This document shows positions 24,107 to 32,197 of a stretch of DNA of 43,504 nt, piece after piece (position 1 is the first letter of the stretch; each line of letters starts with the position of its first letter). This DNA comes from JAYZDP01 sp036337765 (GTDB lineage Bacteria; Acidobacteriota; Thermoanaerobaculia; Multivoradales; Multivoraceae). A program made the position numbers and the translations under genes. Location: positions 1 to 43,504 of the forward strand of contig JAYZDP010000103.1 in assembly GCA_036337765.1 (NCBI GenBank). Reading direction: 5' to 3'. The notes under the pieces were generated by a model that saw only the letters and a program-made list of their open reading frames with translations, was not told the DNA's origin and ran no database searches.

Positions 24107-25208
24107 GCGTTCGCCCTCCCTCACCATCGGAATCGAGGAAGAGTACCAAATCGTCGACCCTCAGACGGGGGAGCTGACGTCCTATATCCAGGAGCTTCTG
24201 GACCAGGGTCATTGGGTGCTGCACGACCAGCTGAAGGCCGAGTTCATGCAGTCGCAGATCGAGGTCGGAAGCCGGATCTGCGCCAACGTCCAGGAGGCGC
24301 GCGAGGAACTGGTGCGCCTGCGCAGCTCGGTCTACGACCTGGCCCAGGAGAACGGTCTAGTGGTCGTGGCCGCGTCGACGCATCCGTTCAGCGAGTGGAC
24401 GCAGCAGGAGGTCTCGGCCGGCGAGCGCTACACCAAGCTCGAGAAGGACTTCGGCGAGGTGGCGCGGCGCCTGCTGATCTTCGGCATGCACATCCACATC
24501 GGTATCGAGGACAAGGATCTGCTGATCGACGTGATGAACCAGGCGCAGTACTTCCTGCCCCACATCTTGGCGCTCTCGACCAGCTCGCCCTTCTGGCACG
24601 GCCGCGCGACGGGGCTGAAGTCGTACCGCTCCGTGGTGTTCGAAAACCTCCCCCGCACCGGGGTGGCACCGCTCTTTCAGTCGTGGCGTCAGTACGAGGG
24701 CGAAATCGACACTCTGGTCTCAACCGGATGCATCGAGGACGCGACCAAGATCTGGTGGGACGTGCGCCCGCATCCGAAGTTCGGCACCCTCGAGTTTCGG
24801 GTCTGCGACATCTGCACCCGCGTCGATGAGGCGATCTGCATCACTGCGCTCCTGCAGGCGATCGTGGCCAAGTTGATCCAGCTCCGCCGACGCAACACCA
24901 CCTGGCGCCTCTATCCCCGCCACCTCATCACCGAGAACAAATGGCGTGCGGTGCGCTATGGCATCGATGGGCAGATGATCGACTTCGGGAAGCGCAAAGA
25001 GGTCTCGATGCGAGACCTCACGCTGGAGCTTCTCGAGATCCTCGACGACGTGATCGACGAGCTCGGAACCCGCAAGGAGATCGAACACGTGCACAGGATC
25101 TTCGAGGAGGGAACGAGTGCGGATCGGCAGCTGCGGGTGTTCGAGGAGACGGGAGATCTAGGGTCGGTGATCGATCATCTGGCGGCTGAGACGATGGAAG
25201 GCTGTTAG
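24105..25208 (+). CDS. YbdK-type carboxylate-amine ligase (GCS2 family, glutamate-cysteine ligase-like)
   Basis: 367 residues. SLTIGIEEEYQIVDPQTGEL is the N-terminal ATP/metal motif of the GCS2 family. LKAEFMQSQIEVGSRICANV, FGMHIHIGIEDKD, FWHGRATGLKSYRS and HPKFGTLEFRVCDICTRVDE follow, all characteristic of YbdK-like proteins. E. coli YbdK has weak glutamate-cysteine ligase activity. Next to gshB and ggt, this protein is the natural candidate for gamma-glutamylcysteine synthesis here. The ATG at 24105 has no clear Shine-Dalgarno, since the ribosome site would lie inside ggt, but it gives the normal family N-terminus. It overlaps the ggt start on the other strand by two bases. Confidence 0.92.
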   Translation: MRSPSLTIGIEEEYQIVDPQTGELTSYIQELLDQGHWVLHDQLKAEFMQSQIEVGSRICANVQEAREELVRLRSSVYDLAQENGLVVVAASTHPFSEWTQQEVSAGERYTKLEKDFGEVARRLLIFGMHIHIGIEDKDLLIDVMNQAQYFLPHILALSTSSPFWHGRATGLKSYRSVVFENLPRTGVAPLFQSWRQYEGEIDTLVSTGCIEDATKIWWDVRPHPKFGTLEFRVCDICTRVDEAICITALLQAIVAKLIQLRRRNTTWRLYPRHLITENKWRAVRYGIDGQMIDFGKRKEVSMRDLTLELLEILDDVIDELGTRKEIEHVHRIFEEGTSADRQLRVFEETGDLGSVIDHLAAETMEGC

Positions 25209-25215
25209 GGCTTCC

Positions 25216-26334
25216 TCACGGGCGGTGGCTTGGAAAACGGAGCGTCAGGAAGACGAGGATCGCGAGCAGGACGGTGGTGAGCCCCCACAGCTGGGGCTTG
25301 GTGGGGGTTGTCCAGATTCGGAGGGGGTCGCGGAACACTGGGCTGAGGTAGGGGTAGAGGTCTTGTGTGGGCCGGTTCGCTTCGGTGCGCTCTTGTTCGT
25401 CTGGGTTAAGGGCGAAGGGTTTGCCGGCTTCGTTCCGCAGGAGGTGGAGGAAGGGGGTGTAGTACTTCTCGAGGATGTCGTTTTCTTTGGCGGCGACGAA
25501 GAAGTCCTGGGCGGCGAGCGAGCGGTTGCGGAGTCTTAGGTGCCAGCCGGCCTCGGAGCGGTAGTAGTCCTCGATGTTCAGGGGCTCGCGCTCGAAGCCG
25601 GGGGGGTTGGCGGCCCACTGTCGTGTGCGGGCTGCGTTCAGGGCATTTAGCTCGGCTAGGGTGAAGTAGGAGCGGAAGGTCCCGACTTCGGGGTCGTGGT
25701 TTTCGTAGCCCAGGTGTGCCATGTGAATGAAGCCGGCTGTCGCGAGGGTGGCGAGGGCGAGGTGTCGCGCGATCGAGGGAATGGCAGTGGAGGGGAGCTT
25801 GCATTCAAGCTTGTCGGGACCGTCCCACGCCAGGCACACGAGAAGCATGCATAGCGCCGCGTACAGGTTGATACCGACGTCGATGATCTCGCCGGTGCGA
25901 ATCTCGGAGAGCCATTGGACCGCCTCGTCAGCGATGGCCACGACCGCGGCCGCGATCCAGGTCTCAACGAGCGCCGAGAGGTCGCGGCGCCTCCGATAAG
26001 CTCGGAAGAAGAGGAAGGTGATCGCACCGTAGAAGACGAAGTGGATCCGCTCTACCGCGTTGACCTCTGCCTCGGGCCGATTCCAGCCGAAGAGCTGGCC
26101 GGCCATGAGACCGAGGCCCAGGAGCAGCAGGGCGTAGCGACGCACCCGATCGGTGCGAATGCGCCGAACCACGAGCGCAACGACGACCACCAGGGGTACG
26201 ACGAACGCCATTCCCATGACCCGGACGAAGGAGCCCTCGAGCGACTCCTTGAGATGGTCGCGAAGCTCGCCGACGAACGGCGCGACGGCGACGACGGCGA
26301 GCGAGAAGAGGATTGCCTGGGCGAAGCGCAGCAT
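25216..26334 (-). CDS. VanZ-like membrane protein with C-terminal soluble domain
   Basis: 372 residues. Two N-terminal helices are followed by a VanZ-like core (about 90-165): ERIHFVFYGAITFLFF, then IADEAVQWLSEIRTGEIIDV and GINLYAALCMLL. This has the DE-x2-Q and R-TG-x-x-D-x-x-x-N pattern of the family. Another helix (LALATLATAGFIHMAHLG) leads to a soluble domain of about 140 residues (residues 210-345) and a final C-terminal helix. The domain is rich in aromatic and charged residues and I cannot assign it. The VanZ fold is linked to glycopeptide tolerance in VanA clusters, but most homologues have no known role. Divergent from the TolB-like gene with 68 bases between. Confidence 0.75.
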   Translation of the reverse strand: MLRFAQAILFSLAVVAVAPFVGELRDHLKESLEGSFVRVMGMAFVVPLVVVVALVVRRIRTDRVRRYALLLLGLGLMAGQLFGWNRPEAEVNAVERIHFVFYGAITFLFFRAYRRRRDLSALVETWIAAAVVAIADEAVQWLSEIRTGEIIDVGINLYAALCMLLVCLAWDGPDKLECKLPSTAIPSIARHLALATLATAGFIHMAHLGYENHDPEVGTFRSYFTLAELNALNAARTRQWAANPPGFEREPLNIEDYYRSEAGWHLRLRNRSLAAQDFFVAAKENDILEKYYTPFLHLLRNEAGKPFALNPDEQERTEANRPTQDLYPYLSPVFRDPLRIWTTPTKPQLWGLTTVLLAILVFLTLRFPSHRP

Positions 26335-26402
26335 GGTCGGGTGGTAGCTTATCGAGGGCCCCAGCTCGGGAATTCAAGCATCCGGCCCCAGGTTCCCCTA
26401 GC

Positions 26403-27518
26403 GTGACCCACCTCCTGCAGCGCCTCGCCCTCGCCGGCGCGATGACGGCGCTCGCGGTGCCGACCGTAGCCCAGACCTCGTCGGCGCTCGTGACCAAGAT
26501 CGAAAAGGTGCGCGACGATGTCGGGCGGGCGAAGTTCTCGGCCCAAGGCGACACCATCGCCTTCGACCGCCCGGCCGAGCGTGGCCTCTACCAGATCTAC
26601 ACCATGCGGACCGACGGCTCGTTCGAGCGCTGTCTGACCTGCGCCCACTACGACCTGCGCAAGACCAACGCCTTCAACCCGGCCTGGCACCCATCGGGTG
26701 ATCTGGTGGTTTTTCAGGTCCAGAAACAGGCACGGCGCCTCGACCTCGGCCCGATCGAGATGGCGACGGCGAACCGCGGCCTCTTCAGTGATCTGTGGAT
26801 AGCCGACGTTGGCGGCAAGCGGATATGGCAACTGACCCAGGTGGTTCCCAACGGCGGCGCGATCATCGACCCGCACTTCTCCTACGAGGGTAGCCAGCTG
26901 CTGTGGAGCGAACGCGTGGTGAGCCGCGTAGGTCGCTGGGGGACTTGGGTGCTGCGCGTCGCGACACTGAAGGGCGACAAGATCCCGCGGCTGGCCAAGC
27001 CGCAGGTCTTCCAGCCAGGCCGGCAGAAGCTCTTTCTCACCGGGTCGGCCTTCACGCCCGACGATCGAGGTGTTTTCATCGCCGGCAACCGCGAGGAGGG
27101 TCAGCGCGAGAACGGTATGGACATCTACCGGGTCGACCTTGCCACCAAGAGAGCGGAGCGACTGACCCACTCTCGCAACGCCTGGGACGAGAAGGCACGG
27201 GTAACCGCCAAGGGCGATCGGATTCTCTGGGTCTCGGCGGGTGAGATCACGCTACGCGACGCGGGCGCCGAGCCGAAGCTCCCACTCGAGCAGCTGCGCG
27301 AGCTGTGGGTGATGGACCTCGACGGCGGCGACAAGCAGCGCCTGACCTACTTCAACCACCCCGGTGCCAACGAGTCTCTACGCGCTGCGATCGTCAACGA
27401 CTTCAGCCAGAGCCCCGACGGCAGCGAGGTTCTGATGCACGTGATCTGGCCGTGGCGCGACCGGCCGCGCGAGAGCCTCTTCCGACTCGAGCTCGACGAG
27501 AGCTTCCATCGCCGCTGA
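26403..27518 (+). CDS. Secreted TolB-like beta-propeller protein
   Basis: 371 residues. The GTG at 26403 opens a signal peptide (THLLQRLALAGAMTALAVPT, then VAQ). The mature protein has WD40-like/PD40 repeats: RAKFSAQGDTIAFDRPAERG, LYQIYTMRTDGS, NPAWHPSGDLVVFQV, IIDPHFSYEGSQLLWSERV and SAFTPDDRGVFIAG. NGMDIYRVDLATKRAERLTH and FSQSPDGSEVLMHV complete the set. This repeat type forms a six- or seven-bladed propeller, as in TolB and DPP-IV-like proteins. No hydrolase domain follows, so a binding role in the periplasm is likely. It converges with the crotonase gene, with ten bases between stops. Confidence 0.85.
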   Translation: MTHLLQRLALAGAMTALAVPTVAQTSSALVTKIEKVRDDVGRAKFSAQGDTIAFDRPAERGLYQIYTMRTDGSFERCLTCAHYDLRKTNAFNPAWHPSGDLVVFQVQKQARRLDLGPIEMATANRGLFSDLWIADVGGKRIWQLTQVVPNGGAIIDPHFSYEGSQLLWSERVVSRVGRWGTWVLRVATLKGDKIPRLAKPQVFQPGRQKLFLTGSAFTPDDRGVFIAGNREEGQRENGMDIYRVDLATKRAERLTHSRNAWDEKARVTAKGDRILWVSAGEITLRDAGAEPKLPLEQLRELWVMDLDGGDKQRLTYFNHPGANESLRAAIVNDFSQSPDGSEVLMHVIWPWRDRPRESLFRLELDESFHRR

Positions 27519-27528
27519 AGCCTCGTAG

Positions 27529-28335
27529 CTAGCGCCCTTTGAAGTCGGGCTTCTCGTTCGGATCGAAGTTGCGGGCGTAAAGCTCACGCGCGAGAGCCGC
27601 GTCTTGTGTGGCTCCGGCGAGAATGCCCTGGTCGAAATCCATGTGCATGATCGCGTCGTCGAGCGCGCCGGTGATCTTGTTGACGCTGCGCTTGATCATC
27701 TGGGCCTGCACGGGAGGCTGCGCCGCGTAGCTGTCGGCCACGGCCAACGCACGATCCAGGACCTCGGCCTCTGCCACGACCTCGTCGACCATGCCCCATT
27801 CGAGGAGGTCCGACGCGTGCTCGCGCTGACCGAGGATCACCAGTCGCTTCGCCTTCGACGGCCCGACCAGGTGGACCGCCAGGGGTAGGCCCTGCCACAT
27901 CAGGTTCAGGCCCTGGTTGATCGCCGGATAGCAGACGAAGAACGACTCCGCGGCGACGCGGTAGTCGAGCGCGGTGACAATGCACGCCCCGCCGCCCATC
28001 GCCGCACCGTGGAGCGCCCCGATCGAGATCTGGTCCATCTCGAGAATCGCCCGTAGCACACGCTGACCCATCCGCATGGTGCGCCGCCGGGCCACCAGCG
28101 GAGCCACAGCCTGTCCGCGTGCCTGGATATCGCCTATGTCGGCGCCTGAGGAGAAGTGCTTGCCCTCACCTCGGAAAACGACGACCCGAGTCTCCGCGTC
28201 GTCGCGAAACCCGAGCACCGCGTGTTCGATCTCGACCAGAACATCGGTCGAGAGAGCGTTGGCCTTCTCAGGCCGGTCGAGGCTGAGAACGGTGACCGTA
28301 CCCCGCCGCTCGAGGGTCAGGTAGCGATAGTCCAT
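27529..28335 (-). CDS. Enoyl-CoA hydratase/isomerase (crotonase) family protein, non-canonical active site
   Basis: 268 residues. LSLDRPEKANALSTDVLVEI opens the fold. The oxyanion-hole segments are HFSSGADI (60-67) and GAAMGGGACIV (110-120). The usual catalytic Glu in the F-x2-PE motif is replaced by Ala (CYPAINQGLNL, Ala138). By my alignment the second Glu position is Arg164 (GPSKAKRLVI). It therefore belongs to the crotonase superfamily but probably does not perform the standard syn-hydration. Isomerase, thioesterase or decarboxylase chemistry is possible. It reads leftwards from an ATG at 28333-28335, with no fatty-acid oxidation partner nearby. Confidence 0.85.
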   Translation of the reverse strand: MDYRYLTLERRGTVTVLSLDRPEKANALSTDVLVEIEHAVLGFRDDAETRVVVFRGEGKHFSSGADIGDIQARGQAVAPLVARRRTMRMGQRVLRAILEMDQISIGALHGAAMGGGACIVTALDYRVAAESFFVCYPAINQGLNLMWQGLPLAVHLVGPSKAKRLVILGQREHASDLLEWGMVDEVVAEAEVLDRALAVADSYAAQPPVQAQMIKRSVNKITGALDDAIMHMDFDQGILAGATQDAALARELYARNFDPNEKPDFKGR

Positions 28336-28367
28336 CGGACCATCTTAGTGTCCCTCCCAACCGGCGA

Positions 28368-28712
28368 TCACGATGACGAGCGGCTGCGGAGCACCATCGA
28401 GGCGCCGATGGCGACCAGGATCAGGGGCCATAGATTCCGCGCGTCGCCCCACTCGAGAATGCCGGTGGTCATCGACAGCGCGACGACTCCGAAGAGCACC
28501 ATGAAGGTCCCCGACCCGCCGAGGAGCAGCACTCCGCCCCAGACCAGCCCACCGAAACGCGTGCCCCGCTGCATTCGATGTCGACGATGCCGCATCCGTT
28601 TGCCCTCCCCGTGGAGGCTGTCGCGTACCTCCCTGGCCGCCTCGTGCGCGGCGTCGACGGCTTCGCGTGCAGCGTCGGCGGCTTGCTGCGCGGCGTCTCG
28701 AACTTCTTTCAC
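28368..28712 (-). CDS. Small protein with amphipathic helix and two-helix membrane domain
   Basis: 114 residues from a GTG start with a purine-rich GGGGGG just upstream. The first 30 residues are an Ala/Glu/Asp/Arg heptad-like helix (AAQQAADAAREAVDAAHEAA). A strongly basic HRRHRMQRG segment follows, and then two hydrophobic helices. The last is WPLILVAIGASMVLRSR, a pattern shared with LiaF-type/DUF5668 membrane domains. It resembles small envelope proteins of stress or antibiotic-response modules, but no partner sits next to it. Divergent from the gene at 28860. Confidence 0.7.
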   Translation of the reverse strand: MKEVRDAAQQAADAAREAVDAAHEAAREVRDSLHGEGKRMRHRRHRMQRGTRFGGLVWGGVLLLGGSGTFMVLFGVVALSMTTGILEWGDARNLWPLILVAIGASMVLRSRSSS

Positions 28713-28721
28713 ATTCCCCCC

Positions 28722-28735
28722 GGATCATATGATCC
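28722..28735. promoter_or_regulatory. Perfect 14-bp palindrome between divergent small membrane-protein genes
   Basis: GGATCATATGATCC reads identically on both strands. It lies nine bases before the GTG of the leftward gene and 124 bases before the rightward gene. The length and symmetry suit a dimeric repressor operator. There is no copy elsewhere that I noticed. Confidence 0.4.
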
Positions 28736-28859
28736 CTGCGCCGCGACGCCCCTATCGGCAGGGCTCGCAGCCGCAGACATTGATACGACTGGACAGTGGG
28801 AACGTTGCGTTCGACCATCGCAAGGCCCGTCGCATCCCCCACGGAAAGAGGTGGAACCC

Positions 28860-29198
28860 ATGACCGTCGTCCTGCATCTTCTCGGAGTCTTCCTGCTCTT
28901 CTCTGGGCTCGGCGCCCTGGCCCTCGGTGGCGACGAAAGCCGCAAGCTGGGCGGCATGACCCATGGCATCGGCCTGCTGCTGATCCTCGTGACCGGCCTC
29001 GTCGCGATGATGGGCCTCGGCACCGATCATTCCGCCGGGCTGCCCGGTTGGATCTACGCCAAGCTCGCCATCTGGCTGCTGATGGGCGCTGCGATCGTGG
29101 CACTTCGGCGAGCCCCGGGCATGCGGGTCCCGCTCTTTTTCGCCTTGCCGTTGCTCGGCTCTTTGGCGGCTTGGTTAGCCTTCTACCGCCCAGGGTAG
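28860..29198 (+). CDS. Four-helix small membrane protein, unknown function
   Basis: 112 residues made almost entirely of hydrophobic helices: VVLHLLGVFLLFSGLGALAL, GMTHGIGLLLILVTGLVAMM, KLAIWLLMGAAIVAL and PLFFALPLLGSLAAWLAFY, with short charged loops. The ATG at 28860 follows GAAAGAGG by about nine bases. Small four-helix proteins of this sort resemble SirB- or cytochrome-assembly-like membrane families, but I cannot assign one. Convergent with the UbiD-family gene. Confidence 0.75.
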   Translation: MTVVLHLLGVFLLFSGLGALALGGDESRKLGGMTHGIGLLLILVTGLVAMMGLGTDHSAGLPGWIYAKLAIWLLMGAAIVALRRAPGMRVPLFFALPLLGSLAAWLAFYRPG

Positions 29199-29262
29199 CG
29201 CGAGTCGCTAGTCATGGCGGTTGATGTGCCGAGGCGGTAGCGCGCTCATACCGCGACCCCCG

Positions 29263-31059
29263 CTACGACAGATGGCCGGACTCGGAGTCACCCATCTCGA
29301 CGCCTGAAGGGAAGTACTCCCTCCAACGCCGGGTGACCCGCTCGGCGATCTCTCGGCTCGCGGTCATCTCGTCGGGAAACTCGGGTCGCACCCTCGCGTC
29401 GATAACGACGGGGGCACCGTAGACCACCTGGTTGCGGATTAGCTCGGTGCGCGCGGCGTAGATGTCGAGCGCCGGCTCGAAGCGCGTGAATGTGGTCCAC
29501 AGGAAGTTGATCGAGCTCCGCGCGGCGCGATCGGGCTCGTCGGAAACCACCACGAGCGGCCAGTCGGCGAACGCAGTGTGTCCCGCGATCCGCTCGGCGA
29601 AGCCGGGCTCGCTCTCCTTCGACGGCCCTCCCACCACTAGACAGCCACGGCAAAAGACCTCGACCCTGTCCACGCCCGCCGGCAGCTCCGCCGCCGAGAA
29701 CTCGCCTGCCAGCTCGCGGATTGGATCGCCCAGGCCAAGCAGCACGCCCTTCGAACCCTCGTTTATCCGGTCGCCGGTGTAGTCGAGGGTGTCCATCGAC
29801 GTGTTGCCGATGACGTAGAGGTCGGTGTCGAAGCGGCAGCGACTCAAGACATGCTCAAGAGTCGCCCGGAAGTCGCGCAGATCGACCGCCTGATCGGTCA
29901 CCAGCAGGAACTTGGTCAGCGAGAGCTGGCCCTCACCGAGGATCCGTAGCGCGCAGCTGAGCGCTTCTCGCGGGTGGCGATTGTGGACCACGGCGCCGGC
30001 GAGCGAGTGGTAGCCGGTCTCGCCGTAGGACCACAGCGAACGCACCAGTGGCATGACCAGCGGAAAGAGCGGTGATAGCAGATCCTGCAGCAGGTCGCCG
30101 ATGAAGAAATCCTCCTGGCGGGGCTTGCCGACCACGGTGGCGGGAAAGATCGCGTCGCGACGCCGTGCGATCGCCTCCAACTCGAAGACCGGAAAATCGT
30201 GGCGCAACGAGTAGTACCCGTAGTGGTCCCCGAAGGGACCCTCCTCGCGCCGAAGCCGCGGCGGCACTTGGCCGACGAGGGCGAATTCCGCATCGGCGAC
30301 CAGGCGGTGCGGACCCGGACCGTCGCACGTGCGCAGCCGCGCCCCGGTGAGCAGCGACGCCAGCAGCATCTCGGGCACGTTCTCCGGCAGCGGTGCGATC
30401 GCGGCCAACACCAGTGCCGGCGGGCCGCCGAGGAGGACCGTCACTGGCAGACTCTCGCCGCGCTCCTCGGCGACGCCGTAGTGGTAGCCGCCGCCGCGGC
30501 CGATCTGCCAGTGCATGCCGGTAGTCGAGCGGTCGTAGACCTGAAGCCGGTACATGCCGAGGTTCGAGCCGCCGTCGGTCGGATGCTCGGAGTAGCACAG
30601 CGGCAGCGTCACGAACGGTCCGCCGTCCTGGGGCCACGTCTTCAGCGCTGGGAGCCGAGTCAGATCGGGCCGTCGATCCACTACCTCGAGAACCGGCGCA
30701 CGGTTGACGCGGCGCGCTCCGAGCTTGAGTGCGGCCAGCCCGAGGTCGCGGGCATCCCAGAGCTTCGCCGCCGTCGGAGGCGGCAGGGTCTGAACGACCT
30801 CGACGAGGCGCTCGATGAGCCGAAACGGCCGATCGCCGAAGGCTTCGAGTGCCCTTTCGGCAGTGCCGAAGAGGTTGGTGACGCATGGATGGTCGGCGCC
30901 CTCGACTGCGGAGAAGAGCAGCGCCGGTCCACCGGCCGCGATCACCCGGCGGTGGATCTCGGCAATCTCCTCGTCGGCGCTGACTGGCACCGTCACCTCG
31001 AAAAGGTCACCGCGATCGCGGAGCCGGTCGAGGAACGAGCGTAGATCTGGGAAGTGCAC
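29263..31059 (-). CDS. UbiD-family decarboxylase (prenylated-FMN dependent)
   Basis: 598 residues from the chosen start. UbiD proteins (de)carboxylate aromatic or alpha,beta-unsaturated acids using prenylated FMN. Seen here: FPDLRSFLDRLRDRGDLFEV at the N-terminus, then WPQDGGPFVTLPLCYSEHPT. GGSNLGMYRLQVYDRSTTGM and HWQIGRGGGYH are a hallmark of the prFMN/metal site. EEGPFGDHYGYYS, GKPRQEDFFIGD and PLVMPLVRSLWSYGETGYHS follow. I chose the GTG at 31057-31059 because upstream in-frame sequence runs through the divergent sigma-factor promoter. In-frame starts up to 31230 exist but the added residues look non-coding. It could be ubiquinone/menaquinone-related or act on other aromatic acids. No UbiX flavin prenyltransferase is in the window. 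Confidence 0.9.
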   Translation of the reverse strand: MHFPDLRSFLDRLRDRGDLFEVTVPVSADEEIAEIHRRVIAAGGPALLFSAVEGADHPCVTNLFGTAERALEAFGDRPFRLIERLVEVVQTLPPPTAAKLWDARDLGLAALKLGARRVNRAPVLEVVDRRPDLTRLPALKTWPQDGGPFVTLPLCYSEHPTDGGSNLGMYRLQVYDRSTTGMHWQIGRGGGYHYGVAEERGESLPVTVLLGGPPALVLAAIAPLPENVPEMLLASLLTGARLRTCDGPGPHRLVADAEFALVGQVPPRLRREEGPFGDHYGYYSLRHDFPVFELEAIARRRDAIFPATVVGKPRQEDFFIGDLLQDLLSPLFPLVMPLVRSLWSYGETGYHSLAGAVVHNRHPREALSCALRILGEGQLSLTKFLLVTDQAVDLRDFRATLEHVLSRCRFDTDLYVIGNTSMDTLDYTGDRINEGSKGVLLGLGDPIRELAGEFSAAELPAGVDRVEVFCRGCLVVGGPSKESEPGFAERIAGHTAFADWPLVVVSDEPDRAARSSINFLWTTFTRFEPALDIYAARTELIRNQVVYGAPVVIDARVRPEFPDEMTASREIAERVTRRWREYFPSGVEMGDSESGHLS

Positions 31060-31107
31060 GGGATCGACTGCCGGTCCGATCTTTGCAGGATTTGAGGCTT
31101 CGATGCG

Positions 31108-31134
31108 GGAACCAACGCAGTTTCGAGGCGTTGA
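31108..31134 (+). promoter_or_regulatory. Candidate ECF-type promoter upstream of the sigma factor gene
   Basis: GGAACC (31108-31113), 15 bases, then CGTTGA (31129-31134). GGAAC at -35 with a CGTT-like -10 is the general form recognised by many ECF sigma factors, which often transcribe their own gene. If used, the transcript starts near 31141. Translation would then begin at a later in-frame start (GTG 31142, ATG 31184 or ATG 31229) rather than at ATG 31136. Confidence 0.4.
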
Positions 31135-31135
31135 T

Positions 31136-31711
31136 ATGGATGTGGGCAGCCCCAGTGTCGGCATCGAGCTCGCCTCCCCCGCAATGGGGGTCGCGGCGGA
31201 CAGAGTGGCGGCAAGCGACGCCGCGCTCATGTCGAGAGTACAGAGCGGCGATCAGGAAGCCTTCGGCGATCTGATCGAGCGCCACAAGGACGGACTCGTG
31301 AACTACCTCACCAAGATGACGCGCGATCGCGACAAGGCGGAAGAGCTCGCCCAGGACGCGTTCCTGCGCCTCTATCAAAAGTCGTCCTACTACAAGGAGC
31401 AGGGGCACCTGTTGCCGTATCTGATGCGCATCACCACCAATCTGCTGCGCTCCGAACAGCGGCGCGCCGCCCGTTGGCGGCTGCTCGGACGCGAAGCGAC
31501 CGAAGTGGTGGAAGAGGCACTGGCCGAACTGCCGTTGCGCTACCGCGCACCTCTGGTCTTGCGCGAGATCGAGGGGTTGTCGTATCGCGAGATCTCCGTC
31601 GCCCTCGAATGCCGTGAAGGGACTGTGAAGTCACGCATCAGCCGCGGCCGTGCCGAGCTGCGCACGTTGCTCGAGCCCTACTGGAAGGGCCACACCGGAG
31701 AGACAGCATGA
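31136..31711 (+). CDS. ECF (RpoE-type) RNA polymerase sigma factor
   Basis: 191 residues from ATG 31136. Later starts at 31184 or 31229 are possible and would still leave the whole sigma-2 domain. Region 2 is QEAFGDLIERHKDGLVNYLT followed by DKAEELAQDAFLRLYQ; region 4 is LPLRYRAPLVLREIEGLSYR followed by ISVALECREGTVKSRISRGR. There is no extra C-terminal domain. The gene overlaps the next by ATGA and leads a three-gene unit with a single-pass membrane protein and a PDZ protein, the usual layout for an envelope-stress response. Divergent from the UbiD-family gene. Confidence 0.94.
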   Translation: MDVGSPSVGIELASPAMGVAADRVAASDAALMSRVQSGDQEAFGDLIERHKDGLVNYLTKMTRDRDKAEELAQDAFLRLYQKSSYYKEQGHLLPYLMRITTNLLRSEQRRAARWRLLGREATEVVEEALAELPLRYRAPLVLREIEGLSYREISVALECREGTVKSRISRGRAELRTLLEPYWKGHTGETA

Positions 31712-32181
31712 AGGATCGAGACCTCGACCAGCTGCTACGCGACCTCCCGCGAGAGGGCGCATCGGTGGGCTTCAAGACCCGAGTCCTGGCCCGTTCACAG
31801 GCGCTGGCCCACGTCGACGACGCCGGCCGGCCCCGCTGGGCAACCTCCCTGCGCTGGAGCGTCGTCGCCGCCGCCGCCCTAGCGATCGTCTTCGCGACGG
31901 TGTCGTGGCGCGAAGCGGCTGAGGAGAGGCGCGAGGAGATCGCGCGCCATGCCGCCGAAGCGCCGGAAGATCGTACCGACTCGCTGCGCATCGAGACGAT
32001 GCGTAACGAATACCGCGATCTCGAGCAGGAGATGCGCCACCTGCGTCGTCTCGTCGCTGCCTCGGAGCCGCTCGTCGGCGTGCAGGGCAACGGCGAGTAC
32101 GACTACGTCTTCGATCTACAGCAGATCACCCGTGCCCGAGGGGGCGACGCGTTTCCCGTTTCCTATCGTCTTCCCGAGTAA
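31708..32181 (+). CDS. Single-pass membrane protein, putative anti-sigma factor
   Basis: 157 residues. A cytoplasmic N-terminal helical part of about 48 residues (MKDRDLDQLLRDLPREGASV, then FKTRVLARSQALAH) is followed by one membrane helix at about 50-67 (WSVVAAAALAIVFATVSW). A coiled-coil-prone acidic and basic stretch comes next (EEIARHAAEAP, then RIETMRNEYRDLEQEMRHLR), and finally a periplasmic tail. It has no zinc-binding HxxxCxxC motif. Translational coupling (ATGA) to the ECF sigma factor and the topology make an anti-sigma role the best guess; the sequence itself is not a family I recognise. Confidence 0.75.
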   Translation: MKDRDLDQLLRDLPREGASVGFKTRVLARSQALAHVDDAGRPRWATSLRWSVVAAAALAIVFATVSWREAAEERREEIARHAAEAPEDRTDSLRIETMRNEYRDLEQEMRHLRRLVAASEPLVGVQGNGEYDYVFDLQQITRARGGDAFPVSYRLPE

Positions 32182-32197
32182 GTCCGAGGAGTGAGCC

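Noticed and set aside
22532..24829. Very long plus-strand open frame (765 codons) opposite ggt
   Set aside because: It is rich in Arg/His/Asp with no family pattern and runs antisense to a fully recognisable gamma-glutamyltransferase; GC-rich codon bias keeps the opposite frame open.
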